The notes under the pieces are model-generated. The model was given only the letters and a program-made list of their open reading frames with translations, was not told where the DNA came from and made no database searches. A program made the translations under genes and the position numbers. A DNA stretch of 64,000 bases from Euleptes europaea. Taxonomy: Eukaryota; Chordata; Lepidosauria; Squamata; Sphaerodactylidae. The first letter of the stretch is position 1, and every line of letters starts with the position of its first letter. Of this stretch, positions 48,337 to 61,700 are shown piece by piece. The DNA lies in the NCBI RefSeq assembly GCF_029931775.1, contig NC_079317.1:71331895-71395894 (forward strand), read 5' to 3'.

Positions 48337-48525
48337 GGCCATTTATGCACGGGAGGTTTTGCCCCAGAATTGCCGCTTTCTAGATGCACCTTTTCCCCAC
48401 CAGAATTCTCAAAACCCAATAATAAGCCCCCACCCCCCCATGCAGAGTTTTGAGAATTCAGATGGGGAAAATGTGCATCTAGAGAGCGGCAAATCCAAGG
48501 CAAAACTTCCCATGCATAAATGGCC
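48337..48525. mobile_element. Hairpin MITE, GGCCATTTATGCA ends
   Basis: GGCCATTTATGCACGGGAGG to CCCATGCATAAATGGCC, with arms complementary over most of the 189 bp (CTCTAGATGCAC type blocks on both sides). Confidence 0.88.
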
Positions 48526-48564
48526 TTTCAGTTTGGAGAATTCGCATGGGGGAAATGTGCATCT

Positions 48565-48961
48565 GTGTGTGTTAAGTGCCGTCAAGTCGCTTCCGACTCC
48601 TGGCGACCCTATGAATGAAAATAATTCACAGTGGGTAGCTGTGTTAGTCTGTCTGCAGTAGTCGAAAAGAGCAGGAGTCCAGTAGCACCTTAAAGACTAA
48701 CAAAAATATTTTCTGGCAGGGTAGGAGCTTTCGTGAGCTCACGAAAGGGTATGAGCTTTTGTGGCTCACGAAAGCTCCTACCCTGCCAGAAAATATTTTT
48801 TGTTAGTCTTTAAGGTGCCCCTGGACTCTTGCTCTTTTCTACTATGAATGAAAGTCCTCCAAAATATCCTAACTGTGACACCTCGCTTGGATCTTGCAAA
48901 TTGAAGGCTGTGGCTTCCTTTATGGAGTCCATCCACCTCTTGTTGGGTCTTCCTCTTTCCC
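48565..48961 (-). mobile_element. Bov-B LINE 3' fragment with 9-bp duplication
   Basis: On the minus strand it runs from AGAGGAAGACCCAACAAGAG to GGAAGCGACTTGACGGCACT and a CA-rich end. TGTGCATCT flanks it at 48556-48564 and 48962-48970, so it inserted into the outer MITE. Confidence 0.85.
48621..48841. mobile_element. Palindromic insertion in Bov-B, second terminal-repeat family
   Basis: Two arms (AGAGCAGGAGTCCAGTAGCA ... and its complement ending GGACTCTTGCTCTTTTCTA) meet head to head at CGTGAGCTCACGAAAG. The left arm is about 40 bases longer. CTATGAATGAAA flanks it at 48609-48620 and 48842-48853. From memory, intact relatives carry CTGAAGA-stem-GAAA, a hammerhead arrangement; here only the stem and GAAA survive. 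Confidence 0.85.
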
Positions 48962-49016
48962 TGTGCATCTAGAAAGCGGCAAATCCAAGGCAAAAAAAAC
49001 CCGTGCACACTGGGCC

Positions 49017-49700
49017 AGGCGTTCTCACGACAGATATCACGGAAGGGGGACTGACCGGGGGGGTGCGTGCGCGCGCGCCTCGGCTCGACGTCGGCGTCTC
49101 GAGTCGCTTGCAAGCCGCCTCCATGCCGCCAGGGGCCGGGTCAGCCAGCCGGGCGCCTCTGGGCTCCGTCTCCCGCTCCTCCTTCCCCCGGTCTCGGGGA
49201 GGGAGGCGTCTGCGCGCCTCGGTAACCAGGAAGCGCGGCCAGGAAACCGGCGAGCGCGTCGGGCGAAGCGGGGCGCCTGGGCCTGGCCCGGAATGGAGGC
49301 AGGAGGAAGCGGCGGCGGCGGCCGCCTGGCGGTGAGGGAAGGGTCGCGGGGTGGGAGGGAAGGCGAGACGACGGTTGGTGTGTGCGTGAGGCGAGACGAC
49401 GGTTGATGTGTGTGCGCGTGTGTGAGGCGAGACGTCGGTTGGTGTGTGTGTGTGTGTGTGTTGCTAAGGGAGGGGGCGGGCGGGAGGCCTGGAGGCGGGG
49501 CAAAGTGAGGGGAGGGGTGGGCCGCGGAAGGCTGCCTGGGGCGAGGCGCCCTGGTTGCCTCGCACGCGCCACAGGCCCCTAGGGTGGCCGGCGACTTCCG
49601 GTCGCTCCTCGGGGGCGGGGGGAAACGTCCACAGGGCTGGGCGAGCAGCTCCTCCCCCCCCCCCGCAGCCTTGCGCCGCCTGTTTTATTCCTCATTACAT
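49017..49700 (+). promoter_or_regulatory. ZDHHC13: CpG-rich promoter region of ZDHHC13
   Basis: The stretch is GC-rich with many CpG (CGCGCGCGCCTCGGCTCGAC, CGACGTCGGCGTCTCGAG), unlike its surroundings, and contains the first coding exon. There is no clear TATA box. It is a typical CpG-island promoter of a broadly expressed gene. The upstream border coincides with the end of a transposon nest. Confidence 0.75.
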
Positions 49701-52700
49701 CTTCGCGGGCTGCGAGTGTTGTTTACAGAGCAAGGAGTCCTTTTTTTATTATATATATTTTTTGAAATAATGTTTTTATTTTCTTGATTTGATATATCCA
49801 CCTGTAAAACAATGTCCAGTGTTACAAGATAATAATAATACTAAAAAAAATATTGCTAAATTAACAATACATTGACTTCCCCCTCTCCGTCTGAAAATAA
49901 ATTGGGTAAACTTTTGCTAACGAAACTAATCCCAATGCTATTTTAATTAACATATTCTTATCCTATCTAATTTTAATTAACGTTTTAATTAACATAACAT
50001 ATTTTAATTAACATAACAACATATTTTAACATAACAACATATTTTAACATAACATATTTTAATCAACATAACATTACGTAATTTTACTTAACATATTCTT
50101 ATCCTATCTAACGCAGCCGACTTATGGCGACCCCTTTTGGGCGTTTTCATGGCAAGAGACTAACAGAGGTGGTTTGCCGGTGCCTTCCTCTGCTCAGCAA
50201 CCCTGGCATTCCTTGGTGGTCTCCCATCCAAATACTAACCAGGTCTGACCCTGCTTAGCTTCTAAGATCTGACGAGATCAGGCTAGCCTGGGCCATCCAG
50301 GTCAGGGCATTAGATCAATACCTAATATAAAATTGATGAAAAGTGTAAATAAGGAATTATATCAAAGAGTGTCCTTTAAATGGTCCCATTGAAAATTGAA
50401 TTTTTCCAAAAATTTTAGCTTCTAGGGTCAGTTCAGGCTTGATTTGATCTAGAACCCACTGATTTGTTTTTTTGGCCGTCCGCAGTATCCGTAACACTCT
50501 TCTCCAACACCACATTTCAAAAGACAGTTTTGTCAGGTCCTCCAGCCAACCTAGGTCGTCTCAAAAAGTCACTCGCTCAGACAGGCGTGTCAGAAGCAGG
50601 TAAATGTTTATTGAGAGCATCTAGTAAGCATGGATACACTGCACCTTCAAAGCAGCCAATACAGAGCTGGGCTACAAGGCCTAACTTAAAGCATGGTTAC
50701 ATGATTACATCACAGGTGCAAGATCAAACGGCCTGGGAAACAGCGAGATCGCAGAGCACAGGGGAAAGGAGGGAAGAAGGAGTGAAACAGGAATCTAAAC
50801 ACGGCTTGGCCGTTAGCTACTCAAGGTCGGGACTCGGGAGGGGTGAGGAACAGGGAGTGGGAATCACAGAGCAACTGAACAGCAAACGCAGGCCTAAAAC
50901 ATGTCAAGAGCCTGAACCAGGACCTGACCACTTGTACGGGCCAGACCTGACAACATACTTGAAAGAAACAAATTAGCAGACTCCCTCACAAGTTTAGGCC
51001 TAGCTAATGTCAGATCTTTGAGAAGACAGGAGTCACTGGAAAAGACAATCATGCTAGGAAAGGTTGAAGGCAACAGGAAAAGAGGAAGACCCAATAAAAG
51101 ATTGATTGACTCTATAAATATATAGAGTCAAAGATGGATTGACTCTATTTTGACTCCTCACACATTGGGTAAGCCTGGCAGGCTGCATCTTCATGTAAAA
51201 AGGTTAGACAAATTACAGATCAAAAAACAGCTGACAGCTAAATGAAACTGTAGCCCTGGAGGTAAATACTAGGAAGAATTGCTTTTGTGCCCTAATTGTA
51301 GGCTTTCCAGAGGCATCTGGCTGGCCACCATTGGAAATGGGATCTGGATTAAATGGATCTACATTGTGATCTAACTGAGCTTATGTTCTTGTGATAAAAA
51401 ATTAATGATCACCCTGTGATCTTCCAGTCATCCAAAACCAACTGATAATTTGTCTCATGTAATAAATGTGGATTTCTCTTCTACTGGACATGTAAGGGGA
51501 TGTACTCAACTGAAAGTGGAATCGATGTATACACTGTATATTTTTTCACAATATTGATGGGCCTGGAAGTAGTTTCTTTTTTTAAATGCTTTGTCTCTGT
51601 TCCTGTACTAGCATAGAATCATAGAGTTGGCAGGGGCCATATAGGCCATCTAGTCCAACCCCCTGCTCAATGCAGGACTGGCCTAAAGCAACCCTGACCA
51701 GTGTTCGTCCAGCCACTTCTTGAAGACTACCAGTGAGGGGGAGCTCACTACCTCTCTAGTCAGCCAATTCCACTGCTGAACTACTCTTACTGTAAAAAAA
51801 TTTTTTCCTAATATCCAGCCGGTACCTTTCTGCTCATAATTTATACCCATTATTGCAAGTCCTATTGTCTGCTGCCAACAGGAACAGTTTCCTGCCCTCC
51901 TCTAACAGAACGCCTTTCAAATACTTTAAGAGTGCAATCATGTCCCTCTCAACCTCCTGTTCTCCATACTGAATATTTCCAAGTCCCTCAGCCTTTCTTT
52001 GTAGGGCTTGATCATCCTCATCGCTCTCCTCTGCACCTGCTCCATTCTGTCCGCATCCTTTTTGAAGTGAGACCTCTAGAACTGCACACACAACTCCAGG
52101 TGTGGCCTGACTAATGCAGTATACATTAGGACTATGGCATTTTGTGATTTGGATGTTATGCCTCTTTTGATACACCCCATTAGCCTTTTTTAATACACTC
52201 ATTAGCCTTTTTTGCTGCTGCATCATACTGACTGCTCATATTTAGCTTACAGTCCACCTGTACCCCAAGATCTTGTTCACACGCACTGCTACCCAGAAGT
52301 GTATCCCCCATCCATTATGCCTCCTTCTCATTTTTGTTTCCCAGATGTAGAACTCTGCACTTATCCTTGTTGAATTGCATCTTGTTTACATCTGCCCACT
52401 TTTCCAGTGTGTTCAGATCTTGTTGAATTCTCTCTATATTCCAGGGTGGTTGCTACTCCTCCCAATTTGGTGTCATCTGCAAATTTAATGTGTAGTCCCT
52501 CCACACCCTCATCCAGATAATTCATAAAAATATTAAAAAGTACCAGGCCAGAACCAAGCCCTATGGCACCCCACTGGACATCTCCCTCCAATCAGATGCA
52601 ATGCCACTGAAAATTGCACTCTGCTCAATATTCCTTGATAGAAGTACCTTAGTTGTATTGTTGATTGAGATACAGCCTTTGTTAGTACGAATAGTCACAG

Positions 52701-55700
52701 GGCTCTTTCTAGCTTAGTCACAAAGTAGCATTTGGAAACAAATCCTCTCTTCCTCCCTTTCAACATGGGTAGGCATGGTATGAGACTATACCTAACCACT
52801 GTTCAAACGTTCCCTCAGGACTGTACTGACCATTGCTAAGGGCAGTCACACAGATGACTTTGTGATGCATATGGGATTTCCCTCTTCAACGTAGGCATTT
52901 CATGACAATGGTATACAGCAAGTGCCAAATTGCAACTAAGCAATATCATCATGCTGTAACAACTTGTAAGTATATAACCTTCTGAGGGAAAAAAATATAT
53001 TGTAAAATGTTTGTTGTTAATCAACAGTGTAAAAATCACAGCCACGCTTCCCTTGGTCATCATGGCTACAACTGGCCTGACAGGCATGAATATAAAGATC
53101 TACCTAAAGAGCAAGATCACCTTCCTTTTGTGGAGGACCACAGCAACTTCGATATTGTCAAAGCAACCCAGTAAGTCTCCGGGATATCTTTATAAAGCAA
53201 ACATTTTACACATTAAAGATATATTCAGTTTCCACAAGACTGTGTTTGAGAATGTAGTATACTCTGAGGCACGGTAGGTAGGGGAGAGCTCAACCAACCA
53301 CACACAGTAAATTCTGGTAACTTTAACAAGTCTCTTTGGTCATTTATGCATGGGTACTTTCACTCACATTTGCCCCGGTCTGTCTCCATTGTTCTTTGGA
53401 GTTATGCATGAGTTTTCCGTCCATTAGAGATGACCTCACTGCCAGCCCTCACAAATCCTGGGACTTCCCATTCCTCTGTTAACCTGATTCTTCCCTCTTC
53501 CCTGAGCTCAGCCTGGGTGAAATCCCCGTGCATAAAGCAAAGCGTGGGTCACGCAAGCTTGGTTTCTCTCACAGCCAATTACAAAGCAGCGTGTAAAGAA
53601 CTTCCAGCATCCTTTAATCCTTCAGCAAGCAAGAATAGAAACTTTGGCTTTTAGGTCAGCCTCAATTCCTAACATCAGATATGATCTGGATGTATGGCAA
53701 AAGGGTATAATTCCATATCCTTTTTATATTGTCCACTCTTAAAGTTAGGAAATGAAGTGTTCACAGTCTGTGTTATATGAGTTAATTATCTGGAATAAAG
53801 GTATATCTTCCATTGTGCCATTCAAACATACTTCACAGTAATTAACAGTAAATAAGTAAAATGGATTTTTTTCTTGTTCTTTTAGATATGGCCTTTTGGA
53901 ACGGTGCCAGGAGTTGGTAGAAGCAGGATATGATGTAAGACAACCGGACAAAGAAAATGTAACACTTCTTCACTGGGCAGCAATCAATAATCGATTGGAA
54001 CTTGTAAAGTAAGTTGGTATGTGAGTGAGATTGTATGAGCTTGTGCCTGTAAATCAAGGGTCCCCAACTCTTTTGAGCCTGTGGGCACATATGGAATTCT
54101 GACACAGCATGGTGGGCACAGAAGCAAAATGGCTGCCACAAAATGGTCGCTGCATAGGGTTGCCAGGTCCCTCTTCGCCACCAGCAGGAGATTTTTGGGG
54201 CGGAGCCTGAGGAGGGTGGGGTTTAGGGAAGGGAGGGACTTCAATGCCATAGAGTTCAATTGCCAAAGTGGCCATTTTTCTCCAGGTGATCTGATCTCTA
54301 TCTGCTGGAGATCAGTTGAATTAGCAGGAGATCTCCTGCTACTACCTGGCATTTGGCAACCCTATCGCTGCAGGAGGTGGAGCCAGCCACAAAATGACTG
54401 TCATAGCTTAACTTCAGTAGCACAGTGCAGATTCTTGTGCTGTGGTGGCAGCTGCTGACAAAGCAACATTTTTAAAAATCTTCACAGCCTATCAGTCAGT
54501 ATTTATTATCGCAGTCAACAACCAGCATAATTAAAAAACACAAAGAATTAATCAAATCTCCAATAATCAATCCAAAGCCTTGTTGGGCAAAAGCCCTACC
54601 TGGCCTCACCTACTTCCCTAAAGCAGTTGGTGGGCGCTAGAAAAGGTGTCATCGGGCGCTGTGGAGCTCACAGGCATCACGTCCAGGACCCCTGCTGGAA
54701 ATAAATTAATTAGGTATAATATGAGTACGCAGCTTGCTGAGGTAAAGGGAAGATGACTGGGGAAGGCACTGGCAAACCACCCCGTAAAAACAAAAAGTTG
54801 CCTAGTAAACGTCGGGATGTGACATCTCCCCATGGGTCAGGAATGACCCAGTGCTTGCACAGGGGACCTTTACCTTTATAATATATGTTGTCTTGTTTAT
54901 GTACTTGTATTTTTAAAGAGAATCTGTCAGAATGTACTGTTTAACTTCAGAAGTGCATATATGTCTATACTTATGCCAATACAATATCATTTTATTACTG
55001 TTCACACACATGTACCTTTTCTAAGACTTAAGATCAAATATAATTGAGTTACAAATAATGGCAAAAATTTTACTTTCCAGTACTTGTAGGTAAAATTTTA
55101 TTTGTTGTGTTCTTTACTGTAATATTTTAATTGAAACTAGAAAGCTTTTAAAAGTACAGTATTTCAGAATAACTTACTTAACAAAAGTGCAGTATTAAGT
55201 TCACAGCTAGAACCCAGTGTTTGTTTATTTATTCAAAGCATTTATTAGCTGCCTTTCCACCTTGCGGAACTCAAGGCAGCTTACAATATAAATAAAACTA
55301 TGGTTATAAAACACAAAAGAAGATGATACATGAGGACACTCAAAAGAGTTATCCTTTCTACAATCAGTTCTGTAAATCTTGATTATTTTGCTTGAAGTTA
55401 TAAGAATATTTTGGTAGCGCTAAACTACACCAAATTGTTTGGCATGCGAGTGTATTATCACTTGCTGGATATTTTGTTCCTTAAATTGTTCAGTAGGTAG
55501 ATGTTCAGTGATATTTTTGCTGAAGTAGATACACATCTACCTGATCTAAAAATCTTTTGTTTGGGCATTTGTGCAGACTTTTCCTCTTGATATTGATCAA
55601 TCATTTATTTATGCAATGACTTGTGTTGTTGTTGTGCAGGTTCTTTATTTCTAAAGGTGCAGTAGTAGATCAACTAGGAGGGGACTTAAATTCGACTCCG

Positions 55701-58700
55701 CTTCATTGGGCTGTTAGGTATGGAATTTTACAATACCAAATTTTACAACCGGTTTAATCTATATGATCTGTAGTGTGTGCTAATATCATTTTGTTAAGGG
55801 AAACTAGATTCTGAATTTTGGCTGTTATGGACAAGCTTTGTTTAAAATGCATAATCAAAGAGATGTAGCTCTGCTTTAAAGAAGTCACACTGTCAACAGG
55901 GTTGTCTTTTTGTCAGTACACTGGTTCCTGTGCTTCGTGTGAGATTTCTGTGAATTCCCTGTTCCCCTGCATCTACCCGCCCATGCTGTTCCCTCGGGCC
56001 CGCCAGTCCCAAGAAGCTGGATTTCAGGGAGCACAGACTGAAAGAAGAAGAGGGAGGTGGGAAGGGTCTAATCCACAAGCATAACTGTGCGCTCAGTGCA
56101 TAGGATCCAACACATGATCCATAGGGAAGTGTTCTTAAATAAATAGCTTCTGTCTTTTTCCAGACAAGGACATTTATCTATGGTTATATTGTTACTGAAA
56201 TGTGGAGCAGACCCAGCTCTCATTGATGGTGAAGGATACAGCGGCCTGCATTTGGCTGTGCTTTTTCAGCACATGCCCATCATAGCTTACCTCATAGCAT
56301 ATGGTCAGGTATGCTTTTTAGTACACTGTCCTTTGTTTTGTTTTCTTAGTGTGACTTATTTTGTGTGGTGATCATATGTAACAATCATTATTGTTATGCC
56401 TTTAGGGTGGGAAATGATCAGTGCTGGAGGCAGTAGTGGTTGTAAGAACTGTGTTTATTGGAACCCAACAGACAGCTAACTAAACAGGCCGCAACTAGGC
56501 CTCAGTAACTCTGACTCCTCCTCCAGTTACGGTCACAAGACCCCATTTTACCAAGATGCACACTGGGTGACCTTGGGCCAGTCACCATTTCTCAGCCCAA
56601 TCTTGTTGTGTGGATAAATGGGAAGGGAGAGAACTGTGTATGCTGCTGAGGGCTCATTTGAAGAAGGCTGGGATAAAAACTGAATGAATGAACAGATTAT
56701 ACTGGAGTCCTAGTGTTCCCACTTCATAATTTCACAGGCACAGCAGCTATTAATCTTCTCATGGGCATTTTGTGTGTGTGCAACAAATGGATGAACCTTT
56801 TGTTATCGGTCCTGCTAGTTTGAGTTTTGCTTTAAGCCTGAACATATATCTTAACACATTTCTGTGGGGGGAATCTGTTGTGCCCCCCACCTTCTAGTCC
56901 GTTGTGCATGGCCCTCTCTGCCTGCTTCACTTACCAAAAAGCAACCCAGAGAAATCTGGATATAAAAGGACCTTACATACAAAGAAGCATTCTTCCAGTC
57001 ATTCCCAAACAGCATTCAAGCAATATAAGTAGTAAACAGTTTTATTGAACTTACAGAAAGAATATGAAGCAAAGGAGAGAGCAATATTTAGTTGAACATA
57101 TATTTAAAAAACGTATACATACATTTACAGACATACAGAAACAAAGGCCTTTGGATCACTTCCAAAGAGAGACAGTGATGGCAACCATTCAAAGGGTCTG
57201 TGGTCTCTCAGTGGAAGGATAAAGAACTGGGGTTTTGGCTTGTTCCTTTATAGAGAGGAGAGGGGGTCCCATATGACCCCTCCCTGTCACATTCTTAGAA
57301 AATGAGTTTTCTGCAAATCATGACTTAATTGTTTAGAAATATCTTGTTCCATAATAATTCTTTCAATGTCAGTTTTGATATCTGATTGTCTTGTCCATCC
57401 ATCAATGTTCCCAAAACAATCTCCTCCTAGAGTGGGCAGACAATTTGCCGCCTGCTTGAATGGCCTTGATTTGGAGCACGCAATGTGCTTTGGTTGACTA
57501 GCTCCTGTGCCCTTTAGGGTCAAGAGCCTAATTAGAGCTGATGTCAGCTAAGAGTCAGGTCTTGTGTGACTATAGATTATAATATTAAGGTATGCATGTG
57601 GTTATTATTTTGTTAACCCAAACTCATTTAATATAAGCTAATATGTTTAAAAATTCTCACAACAATTTCAGATGCAAATTTTATAATTCTTAAAATTTAA
57701 CAGATGTGGAAAGTAGGCTGTTCAATTACAATTTTTCTCATGACTTCCTTAGTGTTTTGTGCTTATTTGTGAAAAATGTTACCTGATGTGCACTGTTTAA
57801 AAATTACTAGTTTTACAGTACAGCCTAGACCAGCATTTCACAACCTTTTTACCCTTGCAGAACCCTTGAAATAATATTCATGTCTCAGGGAATCCTACAT
57901 ATGATTACATATGATTCCTTTCCTTTATCCCTTAGAAGCTCCTTGATCCATTGATCTTGAGCAGTATAAATCTAATGTTTGACGGTTATAAAGACTGAAA
58001 TCTTGCCACTGACAATGTAGCCTTGGGATCCCTGTCACTTAATAAAAAAGGCATTATGTCAAACAGAGGCATTAGATTTATATGTTAAAAGGGGAGAGAT
58101 ATAACGTGATCGAAGTTCCTCATAAAACCGGCATTCCAAGAGGGCATGAGCTAATGAATCAATTGAGCCAGAAGAGCAAGGACAGGTCCTGCCTGGGTAT
58201 GGTATGTTCAAAATTCTGCCCTGCATAACCATAGAGGGGTGATTACGTATGATTTACATATGATTTACATATGATCAGCCTATTCGTCACTATTTCTCGT
58301 GTAACCCCTGGCGATTTCCTGCGGAACCCTAGGGTTCCGGGGAACTCTGGTTGAGAAACACTGGCCTAGACAGAGATACTGTCTTGTATGCCCATTGACT
58401 TCAGTAGATTCAGGAGGATGTAAGTCTGTTTAGGATTGTTCTGTTAGTATTCCCTGTAAATAATTCCTTACTAGGATAATGAAACGATAAATGATTAATG
58501 GAATATTTGACTTAATTTAGTTCAATACAGCAGTGCCAGTTTATACCTCTAGTCATGGACATGGCTGTGCTAACTTCATTTCCTGAAATGTTAGTATCTT
58601 TTCATACACAGAGTGTAGATACAACAGATCACAATGGACAAACCCCACTTATGCTAGCAGCCCATAAAGTACTTGGGTGAGTATGAGTATAAATAGCAAA

Positions 58701-61700
58701 CTACTTATCTTATTGTATTGCAATACTTGCTCAACCGAGAAATAAGAAGTGAAGAAATAAGAAGTTTATTTCCAGAGCAGTTATTCACAGATAACTGAGA
58801 AGCTGCGGAAGGTTGGATTTTATTGTGGAAAGTATGATGTGGCCCAAATAAATGTACCTTCTATGAAACTGATATACCCATGTCCACCATTTATTGTGGA
58901 AGTGAGACCTTTCTGATAAGATAATCCAAAGTGTTTTTTTCTTCCTGCTGTGACTCTGTTATTGCTCCAAAATGTTATAAGTTCTCCTATCACCTAAAAA
59001 TTCTTCAACTAAAAAAACATATTTAAGTCCAAAATATGTAATCTTGTCTCAAGTGACTTTGTGAGAGTCACCTGGACATTAAAACAATTTACATAAGAGT
59101 TTAAAAGTTTTAGCAAAAGCGCTTTAGTTAGACCTTACCTTTTAAAACAAATTTTGTTCCTTTGATAGCATCTTCTGAATTTTTTTCAGATGCTAGTTAT
59201 ATTGTGTATCATAGATTTCATTCTCTAACATAGTGTCTAGATAGCAGAGTGTTGGTTTCAACGGCCATTTATGCACGGGAGATTTTGCCTTGGACTTGTT
59301 GCTCTCTAGATGCACATTTTCCCCATCCAAATTCTCAAAACTCAAAAATAAGCCCCCATGCAGGATTTTGAGAATTCAGACGGGAAAAATATGCATCTAG
59401 AGAGTGGCAAATCCAAGGCAAAACCTCCCGTGCATAAATGGCCAACGTTAATTCACAAAGTGTTCTTAAGAACGGGGTTTTTGTTGTTGTTGTTGTTTTT
59501 GCATTAAAGCTTAATTTTTATTATTGTGAATTTTATTGTTTTGTCACGAAAAGATACTTCAAATTACTGTGCCAAAGATTATCCGAAACATAGTCCCATG
59601 ATGATACTGTTTCTGTTTATATCTGGCCATACTTGTGGCCCACTTACATGATATATCTTACCCATTAATAAGTGCTGTGCTCTTGCACGGAGCTAACCAG
59701 GTCCAATGATTTAAGTGGAAGCTGTGCTAATATAGTAGTCTGACTTTTAGGGTGGCCTAGTACAAGTAATCTTTAATGAAATATCACCCCATGCATATCT
59801 ATTCTGACCAGTCCAGTCATGTCAGATAAATTTATTTTCCTCTAAACATCTCTGTTTGCTCAAATGGTCTCTTGTCAACGTGAGCTGCTCCCATTAATTT
59901 TAGAGGTGCGGTACTCACTCATTGGGCTGGATCTATAAAGTGCAAGCAAGAATACATTGGTGAATTTTTTCCTCCTCTCCCAGTAGCCCCTGGTGCTGGG
60001 GATTGAGGGATCTACAAGAACAAAATGCTGTGCAACTATAGTGAGGAAGGGGGAAGGGGGTGAAATTGCCCCTCCTCTCTGAAGCTAGCAAAGCCTCTAG
60101 TGCCAGTGATTTCACCCACTTCTCCCTCTGCTCTGCAGCCCCATATGCCCCATGGCAATTGGTCCACAGCGCTGTCCCAACCTCTGCCTCACCTTCTCGG
60201 TGGTCTAAAGGGGCTTCCAAGGTAGAGGGGAAGTTGGTGAAGATACGCTCCGTAGGCTCAACCCATTTTCCTTTATTGGCTGAGAGGTTGTTCAGCTCAT
60301 AGTAGCCATGCAAAATCACACCAGTGTTTGTGGTTGCGCTCTGTGCATGAGAGAGGTAAATGGAGGAAAGAAGCAAGGGGGAGCTGTCCTTGCAGCGGTA
60401 GCTTTTGAGACCGGCATACTATATTGGGGGGGGGGGGGGAGAGACCTCAGCTTTCCTAGGTAACTATTTAGTTTAGATTTTTAGATTTTCTTAAATTCCC
60501 AGATATCACCCTGCCACATCTAATGTTAAGAACATGATTTAGTAAAGGAGAGCGTTTCTGTCGTTAGGTGCCTTGTCTTGGCTAACTTCTATATATACCT
60601 TTACTTCCTTCTAGGCTGGAACCTACTCGATTTTTATTAAAGTTTAATCCTTCTCTGAATGCTGTAGACAACATAGAAAAGAACACTGCCTTGCATAGCG
60701 CTGTTGCAGCAGAAAATATTAGCGCTGTAGATCTCCTTCTCGAAGCTGGGTCCAGTTTGGACATCAAAAATATCAAGGTGTGGCCTGCTTTTATCATGAA
60801 GAACCTTGTAACCAATAAAATCACAAGACAGTGTTCAAAATACTGCTCTAGGGCTGCATCCTTTCCCCCTAAAGTCAAAGACTCCTGAGTTTTATTTCAA
60901 ACGAAAGAGCAATGATAGCTACAGGAAATATTACATTGCTATTCCATTTTCCTAAATCACTCATGAGCCTGAGCTCTGTGCAGAGAACAGAAATCAAATG
61001 GGAGTGTACCTGGGTGCCTTAATCTTTACCAAAATTTTAATCCCATAGTAAAGATGAAAACCAGGAATTCTGAAACCTGTTTGTAAATTAATGTAGGATA
61101 GTGTGGCTGTGATCCGGAAAGACCTGTTTCGAGTCTCAACTAAACCAAAATCTCCCTACATGGGTGAGGCAAATCACTAGCCCAACCCCACTTGCAGTAT
61201 GGGAATAACACTGACCCTACTTCATGTGGTTGTAAGGATTAGAGAGATTATGTATTTGATACATGTACTGTTTGAAGTGCTGCGTAAACGTTGGTTGGGA
61301 TCCAAAGAACCTCCTGACTTGTTCTGTGGGACCAGGAGGTTTCTCAAACAGCAACTCTGCTGCTAGTTATATGGCAAACTGCTTTTGAAACAAAATACTT
61401 TCCAAAGCATGTTTTGATACAGCATGGCATTCTGTTATTCAAAGAAAAACAATCCAGTTCCGCTGAGCATGACCAAGTCCCAAGTGACCACACTTTACCT
61501 TCCAGCTTGTAGTGTTGGTGATCTTATTATTTTATGAAATTACAGTGTTACTGAAACAAAATGCTTGTTTCATAAAGCTCTCTTGCTTTCCCACGCTTTA
61601 CAAAGATGGAACAGGGTGGAAATATAATAGCACCTGAGTAAAATCAATAGGAAGATTTCTAAAGGGAGTAATGATTGTTCTGTTGGATGGTAATGCAGAG

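Larger units (their letters stand above)
48237..49016. mobile_element. Outer hairpin MITE carrying three nested insertions
   Basis: The left arm begins GGCCATTGATGCCTGGGAGG and the right arm ends near CCCGTGCACACTGGGCC; both match the small hairpin element at 59263-59443. It is interrupted by a sister hairpin (48337-48525) and by a Bov-B fragment (48565-48961), which itself holds a palindromic insertion. Confidence 0.75.

Noticed and set aside
48894-49582. Several long GC-rich frames on both strands
   Set aside because: They are by-products of CpG-island composition; only the short exon starting at 49293 fits the spliced ZDHHC13 frame.
50464-50976. 170-residue frame in ZDHHC13 intron 1
   Set aside because: It spans the border of a solo LTR with TGTCAGGTC/GACCTGACA ends and has no recognisable domain.
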